Positions 1 to 11,463 are shown, numbered from the stretch's first letter. The stretch is DNA of 64,000 nucleotides from Patella vulgata (GCF_932274485.2 NC_065884.2:25157622-25221621), one strand, 5' to 3'. Notes: generated from the sequence alone by a model not told the origin. Numbers and translations are program-made.

Positions 1-276
1 TGCTATGACATATTTATCTTCCCATTTTTCGACAAGACCAGACCCATACCTAAAAGAACCATTATCATACTTAACAACCAAACGAACAACCCTTTCACCA
101 AAACTTCTGATATATTCAAACACCCTCCTCTCTTGCCATACCGATGGTAGATGGTCCATGGAAAAGTCTTGAAATGGGATAAAACCATTATGGCCGGGAT
201 TTTTGTCGCAGTTCGCCTCGCCCTCCAAGTCAGCTTCTGTGGCAACTTCTGGTTTGAATTCAAGAAGTTCAGTCAT
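1..276 (-). pseudogene. 5' part of a second trypsin-fold protease copy (cut by window edge)
   Basis: The minus strand from the ATG at 274-276 encodes the first 92 residues of the same protein as the intact gene at 6910-8319. The two copies align without any indel at a constant offset of 8043 bp and differ by about ten substitutions. The reading frame is open up to the window edge, so nothing here shows it to be broken; it may be an intact neighbour gene running off the window. The fragment stops before the catalytic His motif NNHVI. Homology upstream of the ATG fades after about 25 bp. Confidence 0.75.
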
Positions 277-614
277 GGTTCTTCCTCTATCTGTAATCAA
301 AGACGAGCACATGTTTACAATTAAGAATACAGAAAGCCCGTGAAATGCAGGGGCGGGGCTCGGTTGCTGACGGCACTTGCATCAGACTCCATCGCGGTGA
401 AGAATGTGTGATAAATGATGAGAAAACGAATCTAGTTGGATTCAACTTTTACACCTAGATCATTTTTCTCCTCGGATTTAGGCCATTTTAGTTTTCAGTG
501 GATGAAGTTTATTTAGTTTGAAACAAATATATGTATCGATATTCTTCCAATCAGTGACAATGGACCCCAGTGCGCTCCCGACCGATTAAATCTGAATCAC
601 GTGCAAAGTAGTAT
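277..614. other. Gene-free spacer upstream of the protease copy
   Basis: I see no coding or repeat structure here apart from the short stretch matching the leader of the 8319 gene. It presumably holds the promoter of the left protease copy, but no recognisable core element is visible. Confidence 0.4.
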
Positions 615-624
615 CAAAATGTCC

Positions 625-1017
625 CACTCGGCAAACCTCAGCAGATTCCAGTATACATCTAACCTCGGCTGTATGACGAAGTCCGCCATTGAAACTACTT
701 TCATGTTCCCGGATTACCAACCACGTTGCCCATGACGAGGCCTTTGAAGAATGTTTTATCATACAAATATGTCAAAGTGAAACTGTTTTTCTTTTAAATT
801 TATCCGATTTTCTTCAAACAAGAACAACTTTGCGCTAAAAATTGTACACACGCTTCGAACGACGCAATTTTGATAACTTCTTTTCAAAAGCGGCAAGTTT
901 TCCGTATAAGTAAACCGGTGCCGCATCGCAATTGTATATGCGTAGGTACATATCACTTACTGTCATACAGCCGAGGCTAGATGTAGAGTAACGGAATCTG
1001 CCGAGATTTGCCGAGTG
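625..1017. mobile_element. Long-TIR MITE (family B), copy 1
   Basis: This is a 393-bp element bounded by inverted repeats of roughly 55 bp that begin cactcggcaaacctc and end with the complement ccgagtg. It is flanked by a perfect 10-bp direct repeat, caaaatgtcc, at 615-624 and 1018-1027. Long terminal inverted repeats with a 9-10 bp target duplication fit a non-autonomous Mutator-like (MULE) element. There is no transposase inside. A second copy in the opposite internal orientation lies at 5687-6090 with its own 9-bp duplication. Confidence 0.85.
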
Positions 1018-1068
1018 CAAAATGTCCTAAAAGCATATTAATTAAGCAAACGCTTAAGATTGACACAA

Positions 1069-1700
1069 CAGAGGCGGATCAAAGGGAGGGGGGGCGACAG
1101 TGCCCTTTTTTACTGCTGAAAGTGCCCTTTTTCAGACCCAAATATGTCCGTTCCCAACCCGTTGCAGGGATCTCATATGACTCAAACCATCGACACAAAC
1201 ACACCAGTCTGGTCTAATTAATGCTTCCACTTTCAAACGAATTCTTGTTGTTTAGCTGACGGTGCCCTAATCCTATAGAGTGACTAGAGACAGACATCAA
1301 TGATAGCATCTTGTGGAATCGGCGGCGTATACTACTATACACTCATGCCCATCACCGACGCGCATTAGTGCAACTTGATGTAGCATTGTTTCATGTGTGG
1401 ACAGTACAAGTTACAAGGATTAAATAGTGAAGTGGCTAGGGAATAGATTCGTCTTTTTTCCCCTCATAATGCCTCGCTCGCCATGACAATTTTCGAGTCG
1501 CGTGTTCAACTGGCTTTTTTTCAACGATTTCCGAACGTTTACTTAGACGAAAATTTCAGCCAAATAGCTCTTGGAATGGCTACAGATGCAGGAAATGACG
1601 GACAATTTTCTGTCTCAGCGGCGTGCCAAGTCTTCGCGGTCAGTGCCCTCATTTTGCGGCGCCCCCCCTCCTCTTTTCAAAATTCCTAGATCCGCCCCTG
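1069..1700. mobile_element. Non-autonomous hAT-like element
   Basis: The 632-bp segment begins cagaggcggatc and ends gatccgcccctg, short inverted ends of the CAGGGGCGG kind seen in hAT-type non-autonomous elements. The subterminal sequence is G-rich on the left and C-rich on the right. The word cacaa lies just outside both ends, so a target duplication is possible but shorter than the 8 bp expected of hAT. No transposase is present. Small ORFs inside are not convincing. Confidence 0.55.
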
Positions 1701-1974
1701 CACAACATAATATAACTTAATGAATCGATAGTTTGGAACTTGATTTTAGAAAGGTCATCAACAGCGTAACTAGCCACTAAAGTTTTAAAGATAGATGAGT
1801 AGTGGTATCAGGTATTTCAATAAGTAATTAAGTAGGGTTTATATCCTGCACCCGTCGCTATGCATTAAACACGAAACTACTAGGAGTTAAGTTAATGGCA
1901 AAGATCAAAAGTAAAGTCACCCGCACAGTGATTTAACTTTGTTTTATTTTTAAAAATGCCCATAAATGTAAAAG
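1701..1974. other. Gene-free spacer
   Basis: AT-rich sequence in which I see no gene or repeat family. Confidence 0.3.
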
Positions 1975-2950
1975 TGCAGATTTAAATTGTACTGTATTGC
2001 ACAACTACATATTGACAAAACATCAGTTCTTTACCATATTGTATAACTAACTGTTCTACATTAAAATGTAAGTATCGTTTAAGTCTACTGACTAAGCTGA
2101 CTACTTATAACTTCCGAATTAATTAAACAGGTTCAAATTAGGCGGTTCACATTTTTAATATATCGCTAACATAAACTATGGCAAATGGTAACACAAACCA
2201 TTGTACGGTGTATACAGACAGACGGATTCTAATTGGCAGATTATCGATGCTGTTTGTTTAAAATAAAACACGTTTTTTTGATAACACCGATTACATTTTT
2301 TTATCACAAACATTTTAAAATCAGAAGTCGGCTTATTTACATCTGATCTAAACACGAGCTTTATCTGTAGACAAGCAAGTTACCCCCCCCCCCCCCCCAC
2401 ACACACACACACACCCGCCCCACACACACCGGCATGACATAAGAAGATAATAATGCCGCAAAAACAAAACAACCGAGATGTGGAATCTTTTTGTTAGTAA
2501 CTAAAAATGTACGAACCTATAAAAGATACACACCCTGCAGTTCTAAGCTAATGCGTTATATATATATAACTAAACCTCCCTGTAATAACCCGACATACAG
2601 TACACTATTAACATTATTTGTCATAGCCTATATTTGGTGCGTCACGACTAACATAGCTGGGGTTTCCCGGAAAAGTTTCTTTGCCTTCAGGCGACAAAGT
2701 TGATATACGTATGACATAAATTATTATGATGACTATTTTGGTTAATATCCGTTGTATACCTGATCTATTTACTCTTAGATTATAAATGAAATCCGATCCG
2801 TATCGCTCGATGTCGACTATAAAATAAAACATTTCTAAATCCTACGACGTTTTTGTCAGCAGTCACACTGCTTTGTGAGACAGTTTTCGGCATCGATTAT
2901 TATTTGTTTCATCCATTTTTCGGGAATCGAAATTTCTTTAAAATTGAGTA
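1975..2950. repeat. Homologous block, left copy (pairs with 13440-14640)
   Basis: This non-coding block aligns collinearly and in the same orientation with 13440-14640. Shared landmarks include the run beginning aaaaatgtacgaacctata, the run ctgctttgtgagacag, and the stretch around gggaatcgaa. Divergence is clear, with substitutions and small indels, and the right copy carries extra SINE insertions. A poly-C/(CA)n microsatellite at about 2383-2430 is specific to this copy. Together with the protease copies it suggests an old tandem segmental duplication. Confidence 0.65.
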
Positions 2951-3114
2951 ATCACGACAGCAAAGATTTTCACCGGCAATTTCGTTTCTATCCGGGTCGG
3001 AATAACAGGAAAATGTCGTCTATTTTTGGACTATATTAGCCAGTAGCGAATCCCACCTAACAATCATTAATGTCAACAAAATACGTAATAAAATGCACCA
3101 AATAACACATATAG

Positions 3115-3392
3115 ATGTGCCCAGTTAGCGGCACTACGGCCTACTCTTATATCGAATTCAAACTGTCAAGGGATCTTTTACGTGCACGCCAATGTGTACA
3201 CGGGACATCGGTTTTTCGTCCCATCCAAATGACTATACAGCTGTCCTTGTCAGTCCCTCCGTCCTGCATCACTGACAAGGGGGAACCCCGCCGGAAAATC
3301 TTAATTAACTTTCTAGGCCAATACAGGGATCGAACACCCGACTTCCAGGCTAGCGAGCCAGCGCCTTACCCACTTAGCCACCGTGACCCCCT
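3115..3392 (-). mobile_element. SINE family B
   Basis: tRNA-derived SINE read on the minus strand. The pol III B-box-like gttcgatccctg and A-box-like tggctaagtgggtaag lie near the right end (its 5' end), and the body matches the full copy at 25668-26053. The 3' tail is missing on the left. An apparent 101-codon plus-strand frame here is only the antisense of the SINE. Confidence 0.85.
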
Positions 3393-4965
3393 CGTCCGAA
3401 AGCAGTTTTATTCAAGTTGACATACACTTCATGTCATATTAATTATTATTGTTGATTTTGTTACTGCTGTTAATAATTTTTTGTGAACCCCAGGGGCGCT
3501 TACTTGCCCCCCCCCCTCCCCCATTAATTCAGTTGTGTTCTTAAAATCTTGTAAGCAGAATATAAATGCATAGGGTATCATTGTTCAAATTTTGCGTTCC
3601 ATATGATTTAAAAAAAAAACCAAAAAAAAACCACTTTTTTTTTTATATCTTAAATACCAATCAATAGTCTACACCAGGTAGTATTTCTCATAAATATGAC
3701 CAAATGTGTTAAGTGCGGACGGAAAAAATATTTTTACAGAGTTCCAGTAAGTAATGGTATACCAAAATTGATCGACAACGGAAAAACGGAAAATTTGAAT
3801 TTAGAGCCTGAATTTGCGATATTGTCGTATTATGACATTTTGATAAGAATATTATAAAAATTTGAAGGAAGGAATACGACTGTAGCGTAGCTATAATAAT
3901 TTATGAGAAAAACAAAAGGTTCGGAATCAGGTTAGAGTGCGACTTTTGAATTTTGAAGATTGTCACGTCTGGTGCGGGCTTGAATCAATCTCATCCTAAT
4001 CGTGAATTTCCCACAATCTCCAGTTGGCTTTCTTCGGGCGTCGGTGTGCGGTCGCTTTCTTGGTTGGGCGCCTATATCGTCGTGGGCGGTCCAATAATCT
4101 CTCCGAGATAAGGCACCACCAATCATGCCGTTTTGGACACCCCATTGATCAAGCTGTGGGCGCCCATCCAATCTCAGTCGGATTTATGCATTGTGTAAGG
4201 CCTGGCAATCATACATTGTCATTATAAGGCGCCCCACCAATCATGTCATTATCGGCGCCCCTCCAGGGTAAGGCACCCCACAGATCACGATAAATGTTAA
4301 AACGTGATATCTGTACATATTTTGATTATCTGCATAAATTATTTGTTTTATTTCTATCATCTAATAATGTCAAGAATAAAATTTTTAACGTGAGATGTGG
4401 ATGTGTACTATTGTCCAGATTAAATATACTATTAGATCATAATCTGGTCAAATTACACGAGCGTGCTCTGGAAATACATTACAGAATTAACACACGGCTC
4501 AAAGATACAAGGGAGTGACAGATAGCCCAGTTTGTAGTGAAATGCATTGCTGATCATACAAATCCAGTTTGTTTGAATATTTTCGAAATGAGAATCCCCA
4601 AAAACTATTCATCCACTTGATAAGAATTTTTACATGATTTGATAACGATTGCTGACACGTACATGTAAATCAAATATTTATGATAAAAGTATGGACCAAG
4701 ACTGATCCAGTTTCATAGAAAAAGAAATTCCCAGAGAACTATAACTATAGGCCTATATAAGTAGTCCGGTGGCAGAAGGGGGGGGGGGGGGTCGCCACCC
4801 GAGCTGTGAATTTATGAGACCAAGTTTTTCTAGACCAGTTTTTTGCGTAGATTCCGTATCTGGGTGGTGATCAGGCGTTTGAGGGGACGTTGTCGTGATA
4901 TGGCGCGTTCAGTGACTACAATTAGGTGGAAATGTCATTATGTTGACATAAATGATTATCATCTA
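3393..4965. other. Gene-free stretch with low-complexity runs
   Basis: No gene is recognised. Poly-C and poly-A/poly-T runs occur at about 3508-3522 and 3609-3642. A GC-richer patch at about 3950-4290 contains three imperfect repeats of gcgccccaccaatcat. A 16-bp poly-G run lies near 4778. Confidence 0.35.
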
Positions 4966-5155
4966 TCTATACTAATATTTGTGACTGTCGTTTGTCTGTC
5001 TGTTCGGGGTTGAGGCTACACTTGGTCTGCCCCGAGTCTGAAATTTGGGGTATAGGGGTAGCTCGGACCGGGGAGTAACATAGGCCAGGTGGCGTTAGTC
5101 TACCACTTCCGGTTTCGGGGTTATGACCCCCGAGCGAAGCCGGGCATTCTTCTAG
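4966..5155 (+). mobile_element. Short non-autonomous Helitron
   Basis: The element starts with TC in tctatactaatattt, immediately after an A, and ends with CTAG immediately before a T. About 10 bp before the end lies a short GC hairpin, cccgagcgaagccggg. These are the hallmarks of Helitron ends: 5' TC, 3' hairpin plus CTRR, insertion between A and T without target duplication. At 190 bp it is far too short to encode a Rep/helicase. Confidence 0.75.
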
Positions 5156-5242
5156 TGTTATATATTAATAAAACCGAAATTTCTAGGACTGTTCTAGGAC
5201 TAGGACTGAGCGTGTAATGAGAGGGGGGGGGGGGCGTAAAAT

Positions 5243-5402
5243 TGACGGGAAATGAGTTCACGTTGATTTAAATGATGGTTTTCTTAGAGCTTGGTAAAAA
5301 CATTACTTTTTTATTTCGCTGCACATCTCTAAAGATTCCCATTGTATCGGGCGGGGAGCGGGCTCAAATGTAATTTTTTGGGACAGAAACCACTTTTCGT
5401 TC
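5243..5402 (+). repeat. Inverted copy of the protease 3' flank
   Basis: This segment is the reverse complement of 6690-6905, the DNA directly downstream of the protease stop codon. Shared words include ggaaatgagttcac, tgatttaaatgatg and tcttagagcttg. It contains no protease coding sequence. It may be the remnant of a rearranged third protease copy or a dispersed repeat. Confidence 0.6.
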
Positions 5403-5406
5403 AATC

Positions 5407-6151
5407 GGATTAAAACACATATGCTATTTCGTTTTTCAGTTCAAAATTTCGTTTGACTTGTCTTCGCAACACTAGGATCTAGAAGAGTTCTTATATAAAA
5501 GGCGGTCTAGTTGATGTGAGGAATTAGCCAATGAAGCTGTCTGTTACGGCGAGCTCTTGGCGTGCTCTGCTCGGAACTGTGGGTAAACCCCTAGAAACGT
5601 CAACGCTGATTGATTAATCAATGTCTGACGTCATAGGGTCAAAAGCGGCTCGTATGATCCCTGAATCAGATTTTCATGTAGTGTAGCACTCGTCAAACCT
5701 CGGAAGATTCCGGTACCATACATCTAACCTCGGCTGTATGATAGTAATTGATATGTACCTACGCCCATACATTTGCGATGCGGCTACCGGTTTACTTTAA
5801 CAGGAAAACGTGCCGCGTTTACAAAAAAGTCCCAAAATGGCGTATTTTGTCGAGTTTATATAACTAAACGAGCAGAGATATTGTCTCAAGGCTGCTGGTT
5901 TGATATAATTCCCTGGTAATTCCCCAAACCCAATGCCAAACTTGACGTTTGTTGATATAATACACTCTCCACAGAAATCTCCATGGGCGCAGCCATTTTT
6001 CATCCGGGACCTTTAGAATAGTTCCAATATGGCGGAATTCGTCATACAGCCGAGATTAGATGCGTAGAATCTATCGAGGTTTGCCGAATGGTAGTGTAGG
6101 CCATCGAAAGTATAAAAAATCGAAACGATATATACAACTGTATTTTAATGA
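5407..6151 (+). mobile_element. MITE family A, copy 1 (interrupted by MITE B)
   Basis: The left end reads ggattaaaacacat and the right end gtattttaatgagatc, matching the inverted ends of the clean copy at 24191-24518. The body contains agccaatgaa near 5525, a 14-bp palindrome attgattaatcaat at 5609-5622 and tgacgtca at 5626-5633. MITE B (5687-6090) is inserted in its right part: the MITE A sequence stops at gtagtgtag and resumes after the duplicated gtagtgtag with gccatcgaaagtata, exactly as in the uninterrupted copy at 15802-16168. Confidence 0.8.
5687..6090. mobile_element. Long-TIR MITE (family B), copy 2, nested in MITE A
   Basis: It has the same long inverted ends as copy 1 (cactcg..caaacctcgg at left, ccgagg..tttgccgaatg at right), with the inner sequence in reversed orientation. 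The 9-bp direct repeat gtagtgtag lies at 5678-5686 and 6091-6099. It postdates the MITE A copy it splits. Confidence 0.85.
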
Positions 6152-6155
6152 GATC

Positions 6156-6689
6156 AGTAGCAATTTCGTCAGAAGATTCAAAATCAAAGTTCATAATATG
6201 AGCAGGATAGATATCTTCTGGATGGCTAATCAGCAGCTCGCATAAATTTGGGCGTGCTTCACATACCCATTCACATTGTAAATCTTCATTCTAGCCTTGT
6301 ATCGCAGGGTCATCTTGTTCGTTCATTGGTTTTGCAGCCTGTCTCCATATTGTTGCAACATAATTTTTGCGTTTAATGTGCAGCAAAAGACTACTCAGAC
6401 AAGATGGTAATAAAGAAGAAAGAAGGGTTTGTTATTTTTCATCACAATTAAAATCCCCCAAGAAAACCTTTCTTCTAGTGTCACCTGCTGATGTAAGTCG
6501 CCTTTCGCCGTACACGGTACAAACATTTTTTTCTAAACGAGCAATTACGTCATCAGAAACATCATTTGTCTGCCCAAGCTCTTTAAAAATTGTTAGAAAG
6601 TTGGAAAAAACATGTCTCTGATTTACTGTGTTTTTTTATGTACATCTCCAGATCTCTTGAAAAGTACCATTGTAATTTAATATATTGAA
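6156..6689. other. Gene-free stretch
   Basis: No gene recognised. A short plus-strand frame of 84 codons at 6367-6621 has no recognisable features. Confidence 0.3.
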
Positions 6690-6909
6690 TGAAGAAATAG
6701 GTACTGAACGAAAAAGCTAACGAGAAACCACTTTTAAGGTCAATTTTGAACCAAATAATTTATGCCCAAACAAAACACGACACCCCCCACCCCCAACAGA
6801 CACCCACCCCACACAATGGGAATCTTATATACATATTTAGAGACATTTCATCAAGCTCTAAGAAAATCATCATTTAAATCGATGTGAACTCATTTCCCCA
6901 AACAATGAT

Positions 6910-8319
6910 TTACATGTGCTGTTCTACAACAAGGTCTGAAGTGTACTGCTTCCACCACCAAGCTTTATTAACATTTCCGGTCTCAACAACCCCGTCTTGA
7001 AATTCGTTTGCTCGAAGTCCAAGACAATGCACGTACCATCTCCAGCTGCGTAAATATAGTATTGGTGAACCACTGGATCCAGGACAGGTCTGACATGAAT
7101 AGGCAATACTGCATCGCAATTCCGTCTCGGCTCTTTCCAGGCTGACAGCTAAATCTCTGCCAATGGTGACCATTTTCTTTCCACCATGAGGATGTCCAAT
7201 GGCGATTACTGTATTAATTGTCCGCCGTTCCTCTGTATTATACGTACTCTGAATACTCAACTGATTTTCAAGACCCGGGGGAGTCGGTTTAAAATGTAGA
7301 TTCCAGAATGGATTATTGGCAAATCTCTTTATTTCTGGAATACCAACGGTCAGAAGTTTTCCAATATTTATATCCAGACCTTGCAAATTAGCGGTGGCTA
7401 GAGTTGTGGGTAGAAAGTGCACCCCCGTACCTTTACTAACACAGCCATCAGAAAAAGTAACTGTGCGTTGTTGAGCTTCTTCATTAGTAAGAGCTTCTGG
7501 TAGTTTTATAAAGACTTTTCCTTCAATAAACTCTATGTTACCAGTCATGGTCTTCATCTGACCGTTGGTGTCCCTAACTAAGATATTCGGTTGAATGTCT
7601 TTTACATTCGGATTTCTTGGTTCAATTTCACTTGGAACAGGTTCAAATTTAATTATCTCACTCGCCATTTTACTCACGGTTCCGTCATAGAATTCAATCG
7701 AAGTTTCTCTCATCTTATTCAAATCAAATCTAAGGGGCATTGCAAGGATTGGTAAATTATTAACTGTGTATGGCATGGTTAAAGATTGGTAGCTGTGGGT
7801 TTGTCCATCGTTATCCACGGTTACTACTTCCGGAATAAACAAGCTTTCATCCACTATGTAGATTTCTTGAATTTTGTGGGGTATGTGTAGAAATGTAATT
7901 AAAGTTTTATCCAGCGTTTTGGATGTCTCCAATAGGCCTGTACCTTCACACACTATTACGTCTGAGCTGTCATCTCTATTGAAGTTGAATTCAATAAGAC
8001 ATCGTTTAGCCTGGGTGTCATTTTCAATCACGTGATTATTTGTTGCTATGACATATTTATCTTCCCATTTTTCGACAAGACCAGACCCATACCTAATAGA
8101 ATCATTATCACACTTAACAACCAAACGAACAACCCTTTCACCAAAACTTCTGATATATTCAAACACCCTCCTCTCTTGCCATACCAATGGTAGATGGTCC
8201 ATGGAAAAGTCTTGAAATGGGATAAAACCATTATGGCCGGGATTTTTGTCGCAGTTCGCCTCGCCCTCCAAGTCAGCTTCTGTGGCAACTTCTGATTTGA
8301 ATTCAAGAAGTTCAGTCAT
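6910..8319 (-). CDS. Trypsin-fold serine protease, single exon, apparently cytosolic
   Basis: A 469-codon uninterrupted frame. The N-terminal 60 residues are acidic and polar with no signal peptide. The protease fold follows. The catalytic His is H96 in ATNNHVIEN; a likely Asp is D137 in TLDKTLITF; the nucleophile is S416 in CPGSSGSP, matching the GxSG motif of trypsin-fold and HtrA-like proteases. About 280 residues separate Asp and Ser, much more than in trypsin, so a large insert (roughly 140-360) lies inside the fold. Residues GHPHGG at 375-380 sit just before the Ser strand, as in non-secreted trypsin-like peptidases. The start at 8319 is preferred because the duplicated copy keeps homology from that ATG. 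The substrate is unknown. Such intronless protease-like genes occur in mollusc genomes, but orthology is not established here. Confidence 0.8.
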   Translation of the reverse strand: MTELLEFKSEVATEADLEGEANCDKNPGHNGFIPFQDFSMDHLPLVWQERRVFEYIRSFGERVVRLVVKCDNDSIRYGSGLVEKWEDKYVIATNNHVIENDTQAKRCLIEFNFNRDDSSDVIVCEGTGLLETSKTLDKTLITFLHIPHKIQEIYIVDESLFIPEVVTVDNDGQTHSYQSLTMPYTVNNLPILAMPLRFDLNKMRETSIEFYDGTVSKMASEIIKFEPVPSEIEPRNPNVKDIQPNILVRDTNGQMKTMTGNIEFIEGKVFIKLPEALTNEEAQQRTVTFSDGCVSKGTGVHFLPTTLATANLQGLDINIGKLLTVGIPEIKRFANNPFWNLHFKPTPPGLENQLSIQSTYNTEERRTINTVIAIGHPHGGKKMVTIGRDLAVSLERAETELRCSIAYSCQTCPGSSGSPILYLRSWRWYVHCLGLRANEFQDGVVETGNVNKAWWWKQYTSDLVVEQHM

Positions 8320-8344
8320 GGTTCTTCTTCTATCTGTAAATATC

Positions 8345-8683
8345 GGAATTCGTGAAAGTGACTAGGAGTCTCGCCTTTTGACCATAATTACTGTGTATAA
8401 ATTTAAAGTCAATCAGATATTAACTTTAGCCTTGAGAGCTTCTACAAGATTGTCACGGGGCATAACTCTGGCAGTAATTATAGGAAATCTTTAGAGCGTC
8501 CACAAAGATTTTTTTTCAAAGAGGTCAAGGGCAATAACTCTAGCAATAATTATCGAAATAGTTGAAATTCAATAGAATTCTTCGTCTCGTGGCCTTAAAC
8601 ACTGTATAAATTTAAAGTCAATCGGATATTAACTTTAGCTTCTAGAGCTTCTACAAGATTTTTCAAAGATGTCAAGGGCCATC
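8345..8683. repeat. Degenerate tandem repeat (ataactctggcagtaattat family)
   Basis: Two imperfect units share tttaaagtcaatc, atattaactttagc and ataactctggcagtaat. The same family recurs at 16640-16990. It ends where the Penelope-like element begins. Confidence 0.6.
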
Positions 8684-8836
8684 TTTTGTATATATATCCT
8701 CATTGCACTATGATGGCCATTCTTTGCTTGACAAAGACGGGAGAACCCTCGTGCTATAATAAACTCTTTAAGTAACTTGTATTCCATATAATTGTGTCAT
8801 GTGTTATTCTCATCCAGTTACTAAATGCCACTTAAA
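8684..8836 (+). repeat. Penelope pseudo-LTR, left copy
   Basis: Begins ttttgtatatatatcctc and ends tgccacttaaac, the latter overlapping the first codons of the element's ORF. It contains cttgacaaagacggg followed by ccctcgt, but lacks the cgaaacgtc box seen in the right copy. Confidence 0.85.
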
Positions 8837-11156
8837 CAATTTATTCGTCATCAACATGGAGATGTGGCAGTCAATCTCATCAACCAGAATAGTAAATCTG
8901 AGGGTAAATATGTCAAGGTGTGTAACAGTCTAACATTTCTCATGCGATGTAGAGACAGTTGTTTGGTGCCGAAAGGGTTCACCCTCAAGTCACCAGTTAC
9001 GTCATCAGCCGCACAGAAAATTCTCCGCAAAGCTAGTCAGTGCCTTATGCGCGAACGTATTCAGCATTTAAGAAATGAAAAACAACGCATTTTTAAAGTA
9101 ACAGAAGATCAACGTCACTAATTCGCTGCTATACTAACCCCTGAAACGTATAAGCTTCTACGCAACAAACAGGTAGAAATCAATGCTAAGCTAGACATCC
9201 TCGTCAAGAGCCGCCAAACAAATAAGTTCAACCAGTTGAAATGCAACAACCAACAGCACACCAATCCTACCACATCAAAAACCAACAAGGAAGAATACAT
9301 CACCAAAACTGTCATTAATCTCAGTCAATGGTCCCTCACAGATGACCAGATCACCCTACTTTCACGTGGACTCAAGTTTATACCCACAACCAAGCCCAAG
9401 AATTATGACCATTATATCGCAGGTATTGAGAAAGGTCTACGCCAATTAGCGCCAGAGGGAAATGTCACAACGTGAAGCCCTCAAAGAACTCAAAGAAGAC
9501 AGAGACATCATGATAGTTCCTGCAGACAAAGGGAAAGTAACGGTGATAATGGATACCCCGGACTGCGTAAACACAGTGAACACCCTCCTACAAGACCAAG
9601 CCACCTATAAGAGATTAAGGAAAGACCCTACTTCTGTCTACCAAACGAAGCAACTGAAACACCTCAAATCCCTTAAAGAACAGAATCAGATTTCAAACCA
9701 GCTTTTCTACCAACTCAAACCAACTCACCCTCATCCGCCTTATGTCAGAGCCACAATCTAAATCCACAAAAACCCACCCAAAGCCAGGCTACTTGTGTGC
9801 TCCAGAGACTCGGTGTACTACAAAACAGCACAGCACCTATCCAAATTACTATCGCCAATAGCCAAAACTGCTGATTCTTACATTCTGAACTCCAAAGAAT
9901 TTTGTAGCAACATCAAAAAAGTCAACAATCCAGGGAAACTCGTCTCTTACGACGTAGTTGACCTCTTCACCAATGTACCAAGAAAAGAAGCCATCAACAA
10001 CCTACGCAAATGTATTGATGAAATACCAATCCCACTGATCACCAGCCTTACCACTGATAGCATCATAGACCTTGTTCAAACATGTATTTCGGCCACCTAC
10101 TTCATATGGGGAGACGACATCTATGAGCAGACTAGAGGATTGCCTATGGGTAGCCCACTATCACCTCTGCTAGCTGAAGTTTACCTAAATGCCTTTGAAA
10201 AACATGCTCTCAGTTCTTCACCCATCAAACCCCTTTGCCGGTAGAGGCGAGTTGACGACACCTTCGTCATGCTGGATAATGGAGATGACCCACAAATGCT
10301 ATTAAACCACCTGAACACACAGCACAACGAAATCAAGTTCACTATGGAATTGGAAACTGACAATTGCCTCCCATTTTTAGATGTCAATGTTCAAAGGACT
10401 AACTACTCTCTCCGTACTTCAGTTTATAGGAAACCAACCCACACCGATCAGTATCTCCATTTCAAATCGAACCATCCGTCCCAAACCAAGAAAGCCATCA
10501 TTACAACACTCACTAACCGCGCCCTCAGTATCTGTGGCCATGATCTCCTTCAACATGAAATCGAACATCTCAGGGAAGTCTTCTCCACTTTTAACCAGTA
10601 CCCTAAGCAGCTAATCAATAAAACCATCAATTCCACAATAGCATCCAGACACTCTACCGTGAAACCAGCAAGAATAGACCCTTCACCCATACGCGTCAGC
10701 ATACCATTCAACGGCAGTTCATCATACCACATCAGAAGAATCCTGAAACAGGCAGGCATTGACACGGTCTTTTCCAGCAGCAGTACCCTGGAAGATTTAC
10801 TGCGTGCCAACGGAAAAATAAACCCAACCATCCCACAACAACCAAAAGGATGTGTCTACCAAGTTTCGTGTTCGTGCGGCCAGACATACATAGGAGAAAC
10901 TAAACGCCCGTTAAATGCCCGTATCAAAGAGCACCAATCCCTAGCAGCCAACAATACCTCTGCAATAGCCCAACATCTCAACAACAATGGTCGTCACAAA
11001 GTGAACTGGGAAGATACAAAAACACTGACAGTAAACCAACACAACAAAAAGACAAGGAAACTCCTAGAAGCTATCAACATTAAAAGGTACCATCCAGAAC
11101 TCAACCGCGATCCTGGTCTATTTATCCCAAGGGCATACGACAGTCTTATCAAGTAG
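8825..11156 (+). pseudogene. Penelope-like RT / GIY-YIG endonuclease coding region
   Basis: The N-terminal part contains LTFLMRCRDS and LKSPVTSSAAQKILRKA, typical of the region before the RT in Penelope elements. RT motif A is YDVVDLFTNVP near 9950; motif B is GLPMGSPLSPLLAEVYL near 10140; motif C is RVDDTFVML near 10250; and FLDVNVQR with VYRKPTHTDQYLH follows near 10375. The C-terminal GIY-YIG nuclease starts at about 10845 with GCVYQVSCSCGQTYIGE and includes RIKEHQ. The frame is broken, so it is annotated as decayed. In the family this protein primes on nuclease-cut ends and reverse-transcribes the element. Confidence 0.9.
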
Positions 11157-11463
11157 TATACCACTCGGTTATTCTCCCACGACATTTATGAAATTCTTTA
11201 TATTAGTAAGCCCCAGGCCCCCTATTTCCTACACAGTTTCATTCACAATATTTATCCTGATTACTTTTTATATTTATGAATATGGTTTTTTTTATTCATT
11301 TCTCACAGCGATGTACGCCCTATGTTAATAATTGTTCCACAATGTTCAACTATGCTTTTGCAAATGAATCTTGACATGTTGTTTGCATAATTACATCCCA
11401 CTTTTACTCGTTGCCACTGGCAACCTTTGATAAAACTGTCCTGTTTAATTGCAGTACATGCAG

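Noticed and set aside
4776-4792. Frequent poly-G/poly-C runs as G-quadruplex switches
   Set aside because: Runs of 8-18 G occur at many unrelated places (5222, 18138, 23279, 24945, 60842) with no gene-linked pattern; ordinary microsatellite behaviour is enough.
8046-8306. 86-codon minus-strand ORF duplicated at 3-263
   Set aside because: It is an alternative frame of the protease N-terminus; it is conserved only because the DNA is duplicated.
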